Source of the DNA: Vibrio taketomensis
Lineage (GTDB): Bacteria; Pseudomonadota; Gammaproteobacteria; Enterobacterales; Vibrionaceae
Reading direction: 5' to 3'
NCBI RefSeq assembly: GCF_009938165.1
Contig: NZ_AP019649.1
Coordinates: forward strand, 992,001 to 1,056,000
DNA: 64,000 nucleotides
The position numbers and the translations under genes were made by a program. The notes under the pieces were generated by a model, which was not told the DNA's origin, did no database searches, and saw only the letters and a list, made by a program, of their open reading frames with translations. Shown in pieces: positions 33,184-43,099 of the stretch. Position 1 is the stretch's first letter. Every line of letters starts with the position of its first letter.

Positions 33184-33922
33184 TGTGTGTTCCTTTTAGT
33201 TAATGACCTCGAGCTCACCACGGCCTTTCATATTGAATAAGACTACCTATGGTTGCTTAAGTGTAATCAAACTACTGCGAATAGCATAGTGAGACAACGG
33301 CAGTGCTTCGAAACTGTTATTCAGCCCATAAAACTGCGCCTAAGTGACGTAAAGATAGCCAATGTCAGTATCGATACTTAAGCAAACTTGTCGTGCGAGA
33401 AGAAGTTTTGGCACTGCTTTCTGGTTCTATCGACTCAAAACAGACGAATTTTAGTTTCGCCATTTTGCTATCACTTAAATCAGTGACAGTGTGTACAGTA
33501 CTGTATTGCATCGTGAAGTCATTTGAGTACCAGTAACTCGCTAATATAAAGAAAGCGAAGGGCAATAATATAAGATTAAGACAACGTACCAATATTGCCT
33601 GGTATGACCTGTTATAAATGAAAACTTAAGTTGAAGTTAAATGGGCATAAAAAGGCTGTTTATTATAAACAATAAGCCTAAAGGGTCAGAATTCTAAATA
33701 TTACACTTTTATTAAAATATTAAGCCTATGAAAAGTAAGGTTTATATTTGAATCGTTTGAGGTCAATTTAGTAAATATTATATCGTATTTCAGACCTTAA
33801 AGTGTGTGGTTAGTTTGGTTACAAACATTTTCAGTTAACAATGAAATTAGCACTTGAATAATCCCAAATTTAGGAGGATTATCCGCGACCACTTATTCAC
33901 AGCTTCAAATTGTTATCCGACT
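33184..33922. other. Long AT-rich intergenic region upstream of focA
   Basis: 739 bases, strongly AT-rich. A minus-strand frame at 33365-33592 has a hydrophobic N-terminus but begins with TTG and shows no family resemblance, so it was not called. An imperfect hairpin sits at 33653-33679 (AGGCT...AGCCT with an inner GTTTAT/ATAAAC). A six-codon frame (33841-33861, M-K-L-A-L-E) precedes a perfect AGGAGG at 33872-33877 that has no canonical start codon in range. The focA promoter must be here. Confidence 0.45.
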
Positions 33923-34774
33923 ATGAACTTAAACCAATTTGACTCTTTATTGCCGCCACAAATGGCTGAGCGCGCAGCAGAAATCGGCTTTGGTAAAGCA
34001 ACTAAAGATCCAATTAAATCTTTATTACTAGCGATATCCGCTGGCCTGCATATTGGCATCGCCTTTATTTTCTATACTACCGTTACCACAGGTGCAGGCG
34101 ATATGGCCTGGGGTATGAGCCGTCTGGTTGGTGGTATTGCCTTTAGCTTAGGTCTGATTCTAGTTGTGGTGACAGGTGGTGAACTGTTTACCAGTTCTGT
34201 ATTAACCTTGGTCGCACGAGCAAGTGGCAAAATTTCTTGGTGCACACTATTTAAAAACTGGTTCGTGGTTTACATCGGCAACTTGATTGGCGCATTGCTA
34301 TTAGTCGCTTGTATGCTGGTTGCAAAACAATACATGTTTGGTCATGGTAGTGTTGGCTTAAATGCGATGGCGATTTCGCAACACAAGCTACACCATGGCT
34401 TCTTCCAAGCAGTTGCTCTAGGCATCATGTGTAACGTGTTGGTATGTATTGGTGTGTGGATGACATTTAGTGGTCGCACGCTTACCGACAAAATCTTGGT
34501 AATGATTCTACCTGTTGCAATGTTTGTTTCTGCTGGTTTTGAGCACTGTATTGCGAACATGTTCCAAGTGCCTATGGCGATTGGTATCAAAACCTTCGCT
34601 CCAGCTGAATTTTGGCAAATGACCGGCGCTAATATCGCGGATTATGCAGACTTAACGTTGGGCAATTTTGTTATTAATAACCTAATTCCCGTGACTCTAG
34701 GTAACATCATTGGCGGTGGTTTTTTTGTTGGTATGTGGTACTGGCTAATCTACCTACGTGATGACAATCATTGA
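33923..34774 (+). CDS. focA: FocA-type formate/nitrite channel
   Basis: Pentameric inner-membrane channel of the FNT family. Six helices are visible. NLNQFDSLLPPQMAERAAEIG is the typical N-terminal cap. VVTGGELFTSS and NVLVCIGVWM, with GFEHCIANMF, match FNT signature regions; the central pore His is in this segment (EHCIAN). The ATG at 33923 was chosen by comparison with E. coli FocA; no good ribosome site stands before it, whereas an AGGAGG lies 46 bases upstream. pflB, the usual partner, is not adjacent. 283 aa. Confidence 0.87.
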   Translation: MNLNQFDSLLPPQMAERAAEIGFGKATKDPIKSLLLAISAGLHIGIAFIFYTTVTTGAGDMAWGMSRLVGGIAFSLGLILVVVTGGELFTSSVLTLVARASGKISWCTLFKNWFVVYIGNLIGALLLVACMLVAKQYMFGHGSVGLNAMAISQHKLHHGFFQAVALGIMCNVLVCIGVWMTFSGRTLTDKILVMILPVAMFVSAGFEHCIANMFQVPMAIGIKTFAPAEFWQMTGANIADYADLTLGNFVINNLIPVTLGNIIGGGFFVGMWYWLIYLRDDNH

Positions 34775-34793
34775 TCAGCATTGAACTGTATAT

Positions 34794-34823
34794 AGAGGGC
34801 TCGCATATTTGCGGGCCTTTTTA
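34794..34823 (+). terminator. Terminator after focA
   Basis: Hairpin GGCTCGCA / TGCGGGCC (one wobble) around TAT, followed by TTTTTATT, 20 bases after the focA stop. Confidence 0.78.
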
Positions 34824-34858
34824 TTATCAGCAATAACATAAGATGCGTTTCTTTCGCC

Positions 34859-35050
34859 TCATTTGTCTGTGTTAAAAGACAAATATTGTCTATTCCCTTC
34901 GATGTTCGTGTATCTAAAGACAAGGTTATCGCTAAGCGTAACCAACTCTTGCGGCCTATCGACCAACCAGTTTTTCTGGAGATCAATAGCTAAGTTGAGC
35001 TCAAGCGTGTAGCTGCGAGGATGGGGTATTTGTAGGTGTTCGATATGCAT
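34859..35050 (-). CDS. Hypothetical small protein
   Basis: 63-residue frame beginning MHIEHLQIPHPRSYTLELN, mixed charged and hydrophobic with no signal or membrane segment. It resembles no family I recognise. The ATG at 35050 has only a weak purine-rich upstream stretch; the open frame extends to 35104. Base composition is similar to neighbours. Could be a real small gene or a chance frame. Confidence 0.4.
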   Translation of the reverse strand: MHIEHLQIPHPRSYTLELNLAIDLQKNWLVDRPQELVTLSDNLVFRYTNIEGNRQYLSFNTDK

Positions 35051-35158
35051 CACCGGCTCTCTTTTGGGTAAATTCACAGTGATTTTGCAGAGCCTAGTTT
35101 GCAAAACAATGACACATATTTGGCTAACAAATGATCTTTCACAGAACTGCCTACAACC

Positions 35159-35181
35159 TTATCCACAGATTCTGTGGATAA
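35159..35181. promoter_or_regulatory. Inverted pair of consensus DnaA boxes
   Basis: TTATCCACA at 35159-35167 and its exact reverse complement TGTGGATAA at 35173-35181, separated by GATTC. Each half is a perfect match to the TTATNCACA DnaA box. The pair lies in the 114-base gap upstream of the small hypothetical frame and downstream of the fetB-like gene. The same bases form a nine-bp hairpin, so a purely RNA role is also possible; no T-run follows. Confidence 0.5.
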
Positions 35182-35217
35182 GATCTGAAATAGGGAGTGT
35201 GTAATTGAAAATAATGG

Positions 35218-36009
35218 TTATTTTTTGTTCGCAGCAACAAGAATAAGACCATTTTTATCGATACAACAACGAATCGTGAGGCTTAAGGTTAGTGCAATCG
35301 ATATTGATAGCATCACAAAGATCGCGAGCATGATCATTAATTGATATTTAATCGCGACTAATGGACTCGCGCCACCAAGAATTTGCCCTGTCATCATTCC
35401 AGGTAAAGTGACTAATCCCATGGTACTCATTGAGGCTAAAGATGGCGCTAATGATTTCTGTATTGCCTCTCTTATAAAGGGCTGGCAGGCATAATTTACC
35501 GGAGCACCCAAAGATATTGCGCCTTCATATTCTGCTCTGCGTTGCTCAAAGCTGTTAAACACGTTTTGCAGCGCCACAATATTGCCGCTAAGTGAGTTAC
35601 CCAACAGCATGCCGGCTAGTGGGATCAGGTACTGAGCGTTGTAGAAAGGCGTGGGCCTAACGATAAACAAACAAATCAATGCTAATAAAGGTAAAAGGCC
35701 AACACTAAGCCCTGCAATTACGGGAAGAAGAAGCTTTGATTTGGGTAAGTGAGCTTTACTTACAATCGAACTTGCTCCGATCAACAGCATGGCTAGTAAC
35801 CATAAAATATTGATGGGTAAATTGTTTAGCTGAAACAAGTATTCTAGATAAATACCGACTAATATCAGTTGTAAAGCCATACGACACACACTGATGATGA
35901 GCTCTCGTTCTATCTTGAGTTGATAGTAGCGGCTGACCCCCAAAGGGATAAGCAGTGTCGTAAAAAAAAGTGCTAAATCTGACCAAGAAATATCCATAGC
36001 TGCGGTCAT
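35218..36009 (-). CDS. fetB: FetB-like ABC transporter permease (UPF0014)
   Basis: 263-residue membrane protein of the FetB family with about seven helices. FetB pairs with the FetA ATPase for iron export in E. coli. The motif MLLGNSLSGNIVALQ followed by EYEGAISLGAP, and MSTMGLVTLPGMMTGQILGGASP, are characteristic. The ATG at 36009 was chosen because GGAGG lies five bases upstream. No ABC ATPase gene is adjacent, so its partner must be elsewhere or lost. Confidence 0.8.
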   Translation of the reverse strand: MTAAMDISWSDLALFFTTLLIPLGVSRYYQLKIERELIISVCRMALQLILVGIYLEYLFQLNNLPINILWLLAMLLIGASSIVSKAHLPKSKLLLPVIAGLSVGLLPLLALICLFIVRPTPFYNAQYLIPLAGMLLGNSLSGNIVALQNVFNSFEQRRAEYEGAISLGAPVNYACQPFIREAIQKSLAPSLASMSTMGLVTLPGMMTGQILGGASPLVAIKYQLMIMLAIFVMLSISIALTLSLTIRCCIDKNGLILVAANKK

Positions 36010-36187
36010 ACTATCCTCCAAAAGCAGCTCAAATTATATCGATTTTCACGTTTGGGCGGAGTGAACTTTGTACGATTTCCGCGTTAGACTATAAAGTTAT
36101 TCGCAACAGATTGTTTACAATTGCGCAGTATTCGATAGAGCGTTGATGTTGAAATGATGTAAAATTAGGCGTTTTTAAAGGTGATAT

Positions 36188-36260
36188 TTCATACAAACTC
36201 GCCTAGTGTTAATAGGGATTTCTTGTTAATAAATCTTCATAAAGAGATGCATTTTTCATA
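36188..36260 (+). promoter_or_regulatory. Putative TorR-binding region upstream of torECA
   Basis: TTCATA occurs three times in the same orientation (36188-36193, 36236-36241, 36255-36260) between fetB and torE; this is the core of the decameric E. coli tor box (CTGTTCATAT). The region is AT-rich and precedes the operon by 180-250 bases. Pattern seen in sequence; TorR binding is inferred. Confidence 0.4.
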
Positions 36261-36442
36261 TAGATTCTTATTAAAACACATCTCTGGGCAAGCTCAAAAA
36301 GTAGTGATTAAAAGGGTTTGAGAGGGAGTAATTGATTGAACCCTATAAAGAGTATGGTCTAAAATTTTACTTAGAAATAATCGACCGTTTAGCTCACTTC
36401 GGTGAGTTAAAAAATAACACTAGATACACGATAGGCAAATGT

Positions 36443-36625
36443 ATGAGTGATGTTAACAAAATTGAGAGTGATGAAAAGCGCTCACTGGAATGGAAGTCTT
36501 TCTTCCTCATTGCAGTAGTTCTCTTTCCAATCCTTAGTGTGGCGTTCGTAGGTGGCTACGGATTTATCGTTTGGATGCTTCAAATGTTCGTATTTGGTCC
36601 TCCAGGTGCGCACGGCGGCCTATAA
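36443..36625 (+). CDS. torE: TorE, small membrane subunit of the TMAO reductase system
   Basis: 60-residue protein with one C-terminal transmembrane helix (about 18-42), of the TorE/NapE family seen in Vibrio and Shewanella tor operons. Start ATG at 36443 gives MSDVNKIESDEKRSLEWKSF, the usual TorE N-terminus, with AGG eight bases upstream; the open frame extends further upstream to a TTG preceded by GAGGGAG, which would add 37 residues unlike the family. torC follows after 50 bases. Confidence 0.83.
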   Translation: MSDVNKIESDEKRSLEWKSFFLIAVVLFPILSVAFVGGYGFIVWMLQMFVFGPPGAHGGL

Positions 36626-36675
36626 GCCGCTGAGCTCAAACTCACACTTTAAAAAAGATTTTAAGAGAGCAAGCA

Positions 36676-37860
36676 ATGAAATCATTAATCATTAAACTGT
36701 GGCGCACCATGTCGCGTCCTGCAGTTCATATCAGCCTTGGTGTTCTTACCTTGGGTGGTTTTATCGCAGGTGTCATTTTCTGGGGTGGTTTTAACACTGC
36801 ACTAGAACACACGAACACTGAAAAATTCTGTATCAGCTGTCACACTATGCGTGACAACGTTTACGTTGAGCTTCAAGACACTGTTCACTGGAAAAACCAC
36901 TCTGGTGTCCGTGCAACATGTCCTGACTGTCACGTTCCTCATAACTGGACTGACAAAATCGCTCGTAAGATGCAGGCTTCTAAAGAAGTATTCGCACAAG
37001 TATTCGGCAACTACGATGAACCAGGTGTTTTCGAAGAGCGTCGTATCGAGCTAGCGAAACACGAATGGGATCGTTTCTCAGCAAACGGCTCTCAAGAATG
37101 TAAGAACTGTCACAACTACGCTTCTATGGACTTCGAGCAAATGTCTCCAACAGCTCGCATCCAGATGAAGCAAGCAGCTGAGAAAAACCAAAGCTGTGTT
37201 GACTGTCACAAAGGTATCGCACACAAACTTCCAGCTGGTATGGATAGCATTGGCGGTATCGTAGGCGACCTAGAAGCATTGGCTTCAAACACTAACTACG
37301 ATGTTGGTCAAACTCTAGTAAGTATCCGTCACCTACCTATCTACTTCGATGATCAAGGTAAACAAGAAGCAGGTCTTCTAAACCCAGCATCTGAAGTAAA
37401 AGTAATTGCTGACAAAGGCGACTACGCTGAAATCGAGATCGACGGCTGGCGTAAAGCGAAAGGCTTTGGTCGCGTAATCCAAGCTGACTTCGGTATGAAC
37501 ATCGCAGTGGCATCTCTTCTAAAAGAAGCGTCAACAGATCCTAAAGTTGTAACGACTGGCGAGAAGAAAGTGGATGAGCTAACTGGTCTTCCTTGGGAAA
37601 AAGTGGCTGCGACAGTATGGGTTAAGAAAGAATCTATGCTAAACAGCATCACTCCAGTTTGGGAAAAATCAGCGGAAGCATACAAAACTAACTGTTCAGT
37701 ATGTCACACCCAGCCAGCTGAAGCGCACTTCGATGCGAACACATGGCCAGGTATGTTTGACGGTATGCTTGCATTCGTAAACCTAGACACAGACAGCGAA
37801 GCATTGATTCTGAAGTATCTACAAATGCACTCTTCAGATTTCGTTGAAGGTCACCACTAA
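36676..37860 (+). CDS. torC: TorC, pentahaem c-type cytochrome
   Basis: Membrane-anchored quinol-oxidising cytochrome that passes electrons to TorA. One N-terminal helix (about 18-40) anchors a periplasmic NapC/NirT-type domain. Five haem motifs are present: CISCH (52-56), CPDCH (82-86), CKNCH (142-146), CVDCH (174-178) and CSVCH (340-344); the last lies in the TorC-specific C-terminal domain that contacts TorA. 394 aa is normal. Second gene of torECA. Confidence 0.96.
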   Translation: MKSLIIKLWRTMSRPAVHISLGVLTLGGFIAGVIFWGGFNTALEHTNTEKFCISCHTMRDNVYVELQDTVHWKNHSGVRATCPDCHVPHNWTDKIARKMQASKEVFAQVFGNYDEPGVFEERRIELAKHEWDRFSANGSQECKNCHNYASMDFEQMSPTARIQMKQAAEKNQSCVDCHKGIAHKLPAGMDSIGGIVGDLEALASNTNYDVGQTLVSIRHLPIYFDDQGKQEAGLLNPASEVKVIADKGDYAEIEIDGWRKAKGFGRVIQADFGMNIAVASLLKEASTDPKVVTTGEKKVDELTGLPWEKVAATVWVKKESMLNSITPVWEKSAEAYKTNCSVCHTQPAEAHFDANTWPGMFDGMLAFVNLDTDSEALILKYLQMHSSDFVEGHH

Positions 37861-37885
37861 TAAGCGTCGGATGGAGAAATTTTAA

Positions 37886-40348
37886 ATGGCTATTACACGA
37901 AGAAGTTTTCTTAAAGGCGTAGCAACCACAAGTGCTGTATCAGTAATTGGTCCTAGCTTATTAGCATCAGCTTCTGCTAAGGCTGCTGAGACAACAGGTA
38001 CTTGGAAAGTAACTGGTTCTCACTGGGGCGCGTTCCGCGCCCACATCTACGGCGGTAAAGTTCAAGAGATCAAACCTATTGAACTGGATAAAAACCCGAC
38101 CGAGATGCTGAACGGTATCAAAGGTATTATCTACAGCCCTTCACGTGTACGTTACCCAATGGTTCGTCTAGATTGGCTGAAAAACCACAAATACAGCGCA
38201 GATACTCGCGGTAACAACCGTTTCATCCGTGTAACTTGGGATGAAGCGCTAGATCTTTTCTACCGTGAACTAGAACGCGTACAAAAAGACTACGGTCCAT
38301 GGGCTCTGCATGCAGGTCAAACGGGCTGGAACCAAACTGGTGCATTCAACAACTGTACAGCTCACATGCAACGTGCAGTAGGTATGCATGGTAACTTCAT
38401 CACTAAAGTAGGTGACTACTCTACTGGTGCAGGTCAAACCATCATGCCTTACGTACTAGGCTCAACTGAAGTTTACGCTCAAGGTACATCATGGTCAGAG
38501 ATCCTAGACAACTCTGACAACATCATTCTTTGGGCGAATGACCCAGTGAAAAACCTGCAAGTAGGTTGGAACTGTGAAACGCACCAATCGTTTGAGTACC
38601 TAAAACAGCTAAAAGAAAAAGTAGCGAAAGGCGAGATCAACGTTCTATCTGTTGACCCAGTTAAGAACAAGACTCAACGTTACCTAGAGAACGATCACCT
38701 GTACATCAACCCGATGACAGACGTAGCGTTCATGCTGGCAGTAGCTCACACGCTTTACAACGAAAACCTATACGACAAAGAGTTCATTAATACTTACTGT
38801 CTAGGTTTTGAAGACTTTATCGGTTACGTTCAAGGCGAAACCAAAGATAAAGTAGTGAAGACTCCTGAGTGGGCGGCAGAGATCTGTGGCGTTAAAGCTG
38901 ACAAGATCCGCGAATTCGCACGCATGCTAGTAAACGGCCGTACACAGATCCTTATGGGTTGGTGTATCCAACGTCAAGAGCACGGTGAGCAACCATACTG
39001 GGCAGCAGCAGTAGTTGCAGCAATGGTTGGTCAAATCGGTCTACCTGGCGGCGGTATCTCTTACGGTCACCACTACTCAAGTATCGGTGTGCCTTCAACT
39101 GGTTTTGCTGGCCCTGGCGGTTTCCCTCGTAACCTTGATCAAGGTATGAAACCAAAATGGGACAACAACGACTTTAACGGTTACAGCCGCACCATTCCTG
39201 TTGCGCGTTGGATCGACTGTCTACTAGAACCAGGTAAAGAGATTCGTTACAACGGCGGTAAAGTAATCCTGCCAGACTTCAAGATGATGGTGATCTCGGG
39301 TTGTAACCCATGGCACCACCACCAAGATCGTAACCGCATGAAGAAAGCATTCAAGAAGCTTCAGACTGTGGTTACTATCGAGTTTGCTTGGACTGCAACC
39401 TGTCGTTTCTCTGATATCGTGCTTCCAGCATGTACTCAGTGGGAACGTAACGACATCGACGTATACGGTTCATACTCGAACAAAGGTCTAGTAGCGATGC
39501 ATCGTCTAGTAGACCCACTGTTCCAATCTAAGACTGACTTCCAAATCATGAGTGAGCTAACTCAACGCTTTGGTCGTCGCGACGAGTACACTCGTGGCAT
39601 GAGCGAGATGGAATGGATCGAGAGCCTATACAACGAATGTAAAGCGTCAAACAAAGGCAAATTCGAAATGCCTGAGTTTAACGAGTTCTGGGAACAGAGC
39701 GTTCTAGACTTCGGTGAAGGTAAGCCTTGGGTTCGTCACGCAGACTTCCGTCAAGACCCAGAGATTAACCCTCTAGGTACACCGTCTGGCTTTATCGAGA
39801 TCACATCTCGTAAGATCGGCCGTTACGGTTACGAACACTGTCAAGAACACCCAATGTGGTTTGAAAAGACAGAACGTTCACACGGTGGTCCTGGTTCAGA
39901 CAAACACCCGTTCTGGCTACAATCTTGCCACCCAGACAAGCGTTTGCACTCACAAATGTGTGAGTCAGAAGAGTTCCGTGCAACTTACACGGTTCAAGGT
40001 CGCGAGCCTGTATACATCAACCCAATTGATGCGAAAGAAAAAGGCATCAAAGATGGTGATCTAGTACGCGTATTTAACGACCGTGGTCAGCTAATGGCTG
40101 GTGCTGTACTAACTGACAGCTACCCACGTGGTGTTATCCGTATCGAAGAAGGTGCGTGGTACGGTCCTCTAAGTGAGAAGATTGGTGCTATCGATACTTA
40201 CGGCGATCCAAACACACTAACGCTAGATATCGGCTCTTCTGAGCTAGCTCAAGCAACGTCTGCAAACACTTGTATCGTTGACTTTGAGAAGTTCAAAGGC
40301 AAAGTTCCACCAGTAACTTCATTCGGTGGTCCAATCGAAGTTGCTTAA
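37886..40348 (+). CDS. torA: TorA, trimethylamine-N-oxide reductase (molybdoenzyme)
   Basis: Periplasmic bis-MGD molybdoenzyme reducing TMAO to trimethylamine as terminal electron acceptor. It has a Tat signal (RRSFLKG at residues 5-11, cleavage near ASAKAAE) and the molybdopterin oxidoreductase domains. [11 protein letters not shown] contains the conserved Ser that coordinates Mo. [16 protein letters not shown] and the C-terminal dinucleotide-binding domain ([20 protein letters not shown]) are typical. 820 aa. The chaperone gene torD does not follow; a terminator does. Confidence 0.96.
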   Translation: MAITRRSFLKGVATTSAVSVIGPSLLASASAKAAETTGTWKVTGSHWGAFRAHIYGGKVQEIKPIELDKNPTEMLNGIKGIIYSPSRVRYPMVRLDWLKNHKYSADTRGNNRFIRVTWDEALDLFYRELERVQKDYGPWALHAGQTGWNQTGAFNNCTAHMQRAVGMHGNFITKVGDYSTGAGQTIMPYVLGSTEVYAQGTSWSEILDNSDNIILWANDPVKNLQVGWNCETHQSFEYLKQLKEKVAKGEINVLSVDPVKNKTQRYLENDHLYINPMTDVAFMLAVAHTLYNENLYDKEFINTYCLGFEDFIGYVQGETKDKVVKTPEWAAEICGVKADKIREFARMLVNGRTQILMGWCIQRQEHGEQPYWAAAVVAAMVGQIGLPGGGISYGHHYSSIGVPSTGFAGPGGFPRNLDQGMKPKWDNNDFNGYSRTIPVARWIDCLLEPGKEIRYNGGKVILPDFKMMVISGCNPWHHHQDRNRMKKAFKKLQTVVTIEFAWTATCRFSDIVLPACTQWERNDIDVYGSYSNKGLVAMHRLVDPLFQSKTDFQIMSELTQRFGRRDEYTRGMSEMEWIESLYNECKASNKGKFEMPEFNEFWEQSVLDFGEGKPWVRHADFRQDPEINPLGTPSGFIEITSRKIGRYGYEHCQEHPMWFEKTERSHGGPGSDKHPFWLQSCHPDKRLHSQMCESEEFRATYTVQGREPVYINPIDAKEKGIKDGDLVRVFNDRGQLMAGAVLTDSYPRGVIRIEEGAWYGPLSEKIGAIDTYGDPNTLTLDIGSSELAQATSANTCIVDFEKFKGKVPPVTSFGGPIEVA

Positions 40349-40370
40349 TAGCAAATTTGATTCAGCGTGA

Positions 40371-40397
40371 TAAAACCAGCCTTCGGGCTGGTTTTTT
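40371..40397 (+). terminator. Terminator of torECA
   Basis: Stem AACCAGCC / GGCTGGTT with a TTCG tetraloop followed by T-run, 23 bases past the torA stop. Confidence 0.92.
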
Positions 40398-40500
40398 CGT
40401 TAATTTGTGCGTTTAACTTTGTTCCGCTTGGCTAATAGTCGCCAATCAACAAGGGCTGCTATAAACTAGACGCAGAACAAAGACATTAGTTAGGTTTTTT

Positions 40501-41022
40501 ATGTCCATCATCTTGGGAATAGACCCAGGCTCTCGCATTACCGGTTATGGCGTGATTCGTCAAAATGGTCGTCATCTGCAATATTTAGGCAGTGGCTGTA
40601 TTCGCACTTCTGAAAAAGAATTACCGGGACGTCTTAAGCAAATTTATGCCGGTGTAACGGAGATCATCACTCAGTTCCAACCGGACGTATTTGCGATTGA
40701 ACAAGTGTTTATGGCGCGCAATGCGGATTCTGCACTCAAACTTGGCCAAGCGCGTGGCAGTGCCATTGTGGCGGCAGTAAATGCTGAGCTACCCGTCTAC
40801 GAATATGCTGCACGTTTAATTAAACAAGCGGTGACGGGCACTGGCGGCGCTGACAAGCAACAAGTGCAACACATGGTTCAGCAGATGCTTAAGCTGCCAG
40901 CGTGCCCACAAGCTGACGCGGCCGATGCTCTCGGTGTGGCGATTTGTCATGCCAATACCAACAAAACACTGATTGCGCTTGCTGGCAAAGCGACCAGTGC
41001 GCGTCGTGGACGCTATCGTTAA
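40501..41022 (+). CDS. ruvC: RuvC, Holliday-junction resolvase
   Basis: Endonuclease that cuts Holliday junctions moved by RuvAB. Catalytic acidic residues lie in [14 protein letters not shown] (Asp7), [10 protein letters not shown] (Glu) and the C-terminal [12 protein letters not shown] (two Asp). 173 aa, normal length. ruvA follows after 112 bases, so it may be transcribed with or separately from ruvAB. Confidence 0.97.
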   Translation: MSIILGIDPGSRITGYGVIRQNGRHLQYLGSGCIRTSEKELPGRLKQIYAGVTEIITQFQPDVFAIEQVFMARNADSALKLGQARGSAIVAAVNAELPVYEYAARLIKQAVTGTGGADKQQVQHMVQQMLKLPACPQADAADALGVAICHANTNKTLIALAGKATSARRGRYR

Positions 41023-41134
41023 ATCTTCATCGAATAATTCAAATTGATTGAGGGATAGCGAGTCGTTTTTTACTGGCTATCCATCCAGTTATTTATTATT
41101 ATCAAAGCAACTTTTAGAACACTAGGTACCTACC

Positions 41135-41752
41135 GTGATTGGACGTCTTCGTGGCATTCTGCTGGAAAAGCAACCTCCTGAACTCCTAATTGAAGTCAAT
41201 GGCATTGGCTATGAAGTGCAAATGCCAATGAGCTGCTTCTATGAACTGCCAAATATTGGTGAAGAGGCGATCATTTACACCCATTTTGTGGTGCGTGAAG
41301 ATGCACAATTGCTTTACGGATTTAACACTGTAAAAGAGCGTGCATTATTCCGAGAAGTGATCAAAGCGAACGGAGTAGGGCCAAAACTGGGTTTGGGTAT
41401 TCTTTCTGGCATGACGGCGACTCAGTTCGTTGCGTGTGTTGAGCGTGAAGATATTTCAACGCTAGTAAAATTGCCGGGTGTGGGTAAGAAAACCGCTGAG
41501 CGCCTTGTGGTTGAAATGAAAGATCGCCTGAAAGGTTGGAGCGCGGGTGACTTGTTCACGCCGTTTACGGATGCGGCGCCGTTAGACAATGGCTTAACGC
41601 CATCTCAAGGTAACAGTGAAGAAGAAGCGGTAAGTGCGTTGCTGGCTCTGGGCTATAAACCAACGCAAGCATCTAAAGTCGTGTCTCAGGTGATCAAACC
41701 GGGAATGAGCAGTGAAGAGCTGATCCGCGAAGCGCTAAAATCAATGGTGTAA
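41135..41752 (+). CDS. ruvA: RuvA, Holliday-junction DNA-binding subunit
   Basis: Tetrameric junction-binding protein. N-terminal OB domain ([28 protein letters not shown]), two helix-hairpin-helix motifs ([16 protein letters not shown] and [19 protein letters not shown]), and a C-terminal UBA-like domain contacting RuvB ([18 protein letters not shown]). 205 aa. Start is GTG. ruvB follows after 21 bases. Confidence 0.97.
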   Translation: MIGRLRGILLEKQPPELLIEVNGIGYEVQMPMSCFYELPNIGEEAIIYTHFVVREDAQLLYGFNTVKERALFREVIKANGVGPKLGLGILSGMTATQFVACVEREDISTLVKLPGVGKKTAERLVVEMKDRLKGWSAGDLFTPFTDAAPLDNGLTPSQGNSEEEAVSALLALGYKPTQASKVVSQVIKPGMSSEELIREALKSMV

Positions 41753-41773
41753 TTGGGAAATTAAGGGAACAAG

Positions 41774-42778
41774 ATGATTGAAGCTGACCGCCTAATTGCG
41801 CCAGATAATCCGAGTTTTCGTGATGAAGACGTGATAGATCGCGCGATTCGTCCAAAGAAGCTGTCTGATTACCAAGGACAGGATCATGTACGTGATCAAA
41901 TGGAAATCTTCATTAAAGCCGCGAATTTGCGTAGTGAAGCGTTGGATCATCTGTTGATTTTTGGTCCTCCTGGCCTCGGTAAAACCACGTTGGCGAACAT
42001 TGTGGCTAACGAAATGGGGGTGAATATTCGTACCACCTCTGGTCCTGTACTTGAAAAAGCAGGGGACTTGGCGGCGCTATTGACCAACCTTGAAGAAAAC
42101 GATGTGTTGTTCATTGATGAAATTCACCGTTTAAGCCCAATGGTGGAAGAGGTACTTTACCCAGCGATGGAAGACTACCAGTTGGACATCATGATTGGTG
42201 AAGGCCCTGCGGCGCGATCGATCAAGATCGACTTACCACCTTTCACTCTAATTGGGGCGACCACTCGTGCCGGTTCTTTGACTTCGCCACTCCGTGACCG
42301 TTTTGGTATTACTCAACGTCTTGAGTACTACAAAGTGGCAGACCTGCAGCACATTGTGCAGCGCAGTGCGGATTGTTTAGGCTTATCGATGGAATCGGAA
42401 GGAGCGCTGGAAGTAGCGCGTCGTGCTCGCGGAACACCGCGTATTGCCAACCGTCTGTTACGCCGCGTTCGCGACTATGCCGAAGTGAAAGCGGATGGTC
42501 ATATTAGCGCAGATATCGCCGATAAAGCACTAAACATGCTCGATGTAGACGCAGAAGGTTTCGATTACATGGACCGCAAACTGTTGCTTGCAATTATGGA
42601 AAAATTTGGCGGCGGCCCAGTTGGTTTAGATAATATGGCTGCGGCAATCGGTGAAGAGAAAGACACAATTGAAGACGTGTTAGAGCCATATTTAATTCAA
42701 CAAGGGTATTTGCAACGTACCCCGCGTGGGCGTATTGCCACTGACCGCGCATATCTGCATTTCGGTATTGATAAGTAG
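41774..42778 (+). CDS. ruvB: RuvB, Holliday-junction branch-migration ATPase
   Basis: AAA+ motor of the RuvAB complex. Walker [14 protein letters not shown], Walker [12 protein letters not shown], sensor [18 protein letters not shown] with the arginine finger region, and the C-terminal winged helix ([31 protein letters not shown]). 334 aa, normal. Co-transcribed with ruvA. Confidence 0.98.
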   Translation: MIEADRLIAPDNPSFRDEDVIDRAIRPKKLSDYQGQDHVRDQMEIFIKAANLRSEALDHLLIFGPPGLGKTTLANIVANEMGVNIRTTSGPVLEKAGDLAALLTNLEENDVLFIDEIHRLSPMVEEVLYPAMEDYQLDIMIGEGPAARSIKIDLPPFTLIGATTRAGSLTSPLRDRFGITQRLEYYKVADLQHIVQRSADCLGLSMESEGALEVARRARGTPRIANRLLRRVRDYAEVKADGHISADIADKALNMLDVDAEGFDYMDRKLLLAIMEKFGGGPVGLDNMAAAIGEEKDTIEDVLEPYLIQQGYLQRTPRGRIATDRAYLHFGIDK

Positions 42779-42894
42779 CGTCATTCAAATCAAAAAGTAG
42801 TCACCAAATCTTGGGCTCAAACTTGTGAACAATTTAGAAAGATTGTGAAGGTTTGAGCTCATTTTCGTTTTGGCTCATCGACTTACAATGCTAT

Positions 42895-42910
42895 GGTGAT
42901 TTGCATCACA
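42895..42910 (+). promoter_or_regulatory. Putative CRP site upstream of cydA
   Basis: GGTGA-TTTGCA-TCACA, one mismatch from the consensus TGTGA-N6-TCACA palindrome. Located about 405 bases before cydA. Binding is inferred from the match only. Confidence 0.45.
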
Positions 42911-43035
42911 ACTTCTAAAGCTAATGTACTGATACAAAAGTACTAAATTTTGATGATACTTTGCCATTTTGTGACCATTGCACGCCGTTCTATTTCTCAT
43001 TTTCATACATTTCCAACAATAAAACCTCAAATTAA

Positions 43036-43049
43036 TTGACTTGCATCAA
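43036..43049 (+). promoter_or_regulatory. Putative FNR box 1 upstream of cydA
   Basis: TTGAC-TTGC-ATCAA, one mismatch from TTGAT-N4-ATCAA. 37 bases before the second, perfect box. FNR in E. coli controls cydAB; here inferred. Confidence 0.6.
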
Positions 43050-43085
43050 TATAGATGTTTTTTGCTCGTTTTCTGCAATTTTAGT

Positions 43086-43099
43086 TTGATACAGATCAA
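43086..43099 (+). promoter_or_regulatory. Putative FNR box 2 upstream of cydA
   Basis: TTGAT-ACAG-ATCAA, a perfect match to the FNR consensus, 217 bases before the cydA start. Confidence 0.7.

Noticed and set aside
33365-33592. 75-codon minus-strand frame with hydrophobic N-terminus
   Set aside because: TTG start, weak ribosome site, no family resemblance; noted under the intergenic region.
35159-35181. Treating the inverted DnaA boxes as a terminator of fetB
   Set aside because: The hairpin is not followed by a T-run on the minus strand, so it does not fit an intrinsic terminator.
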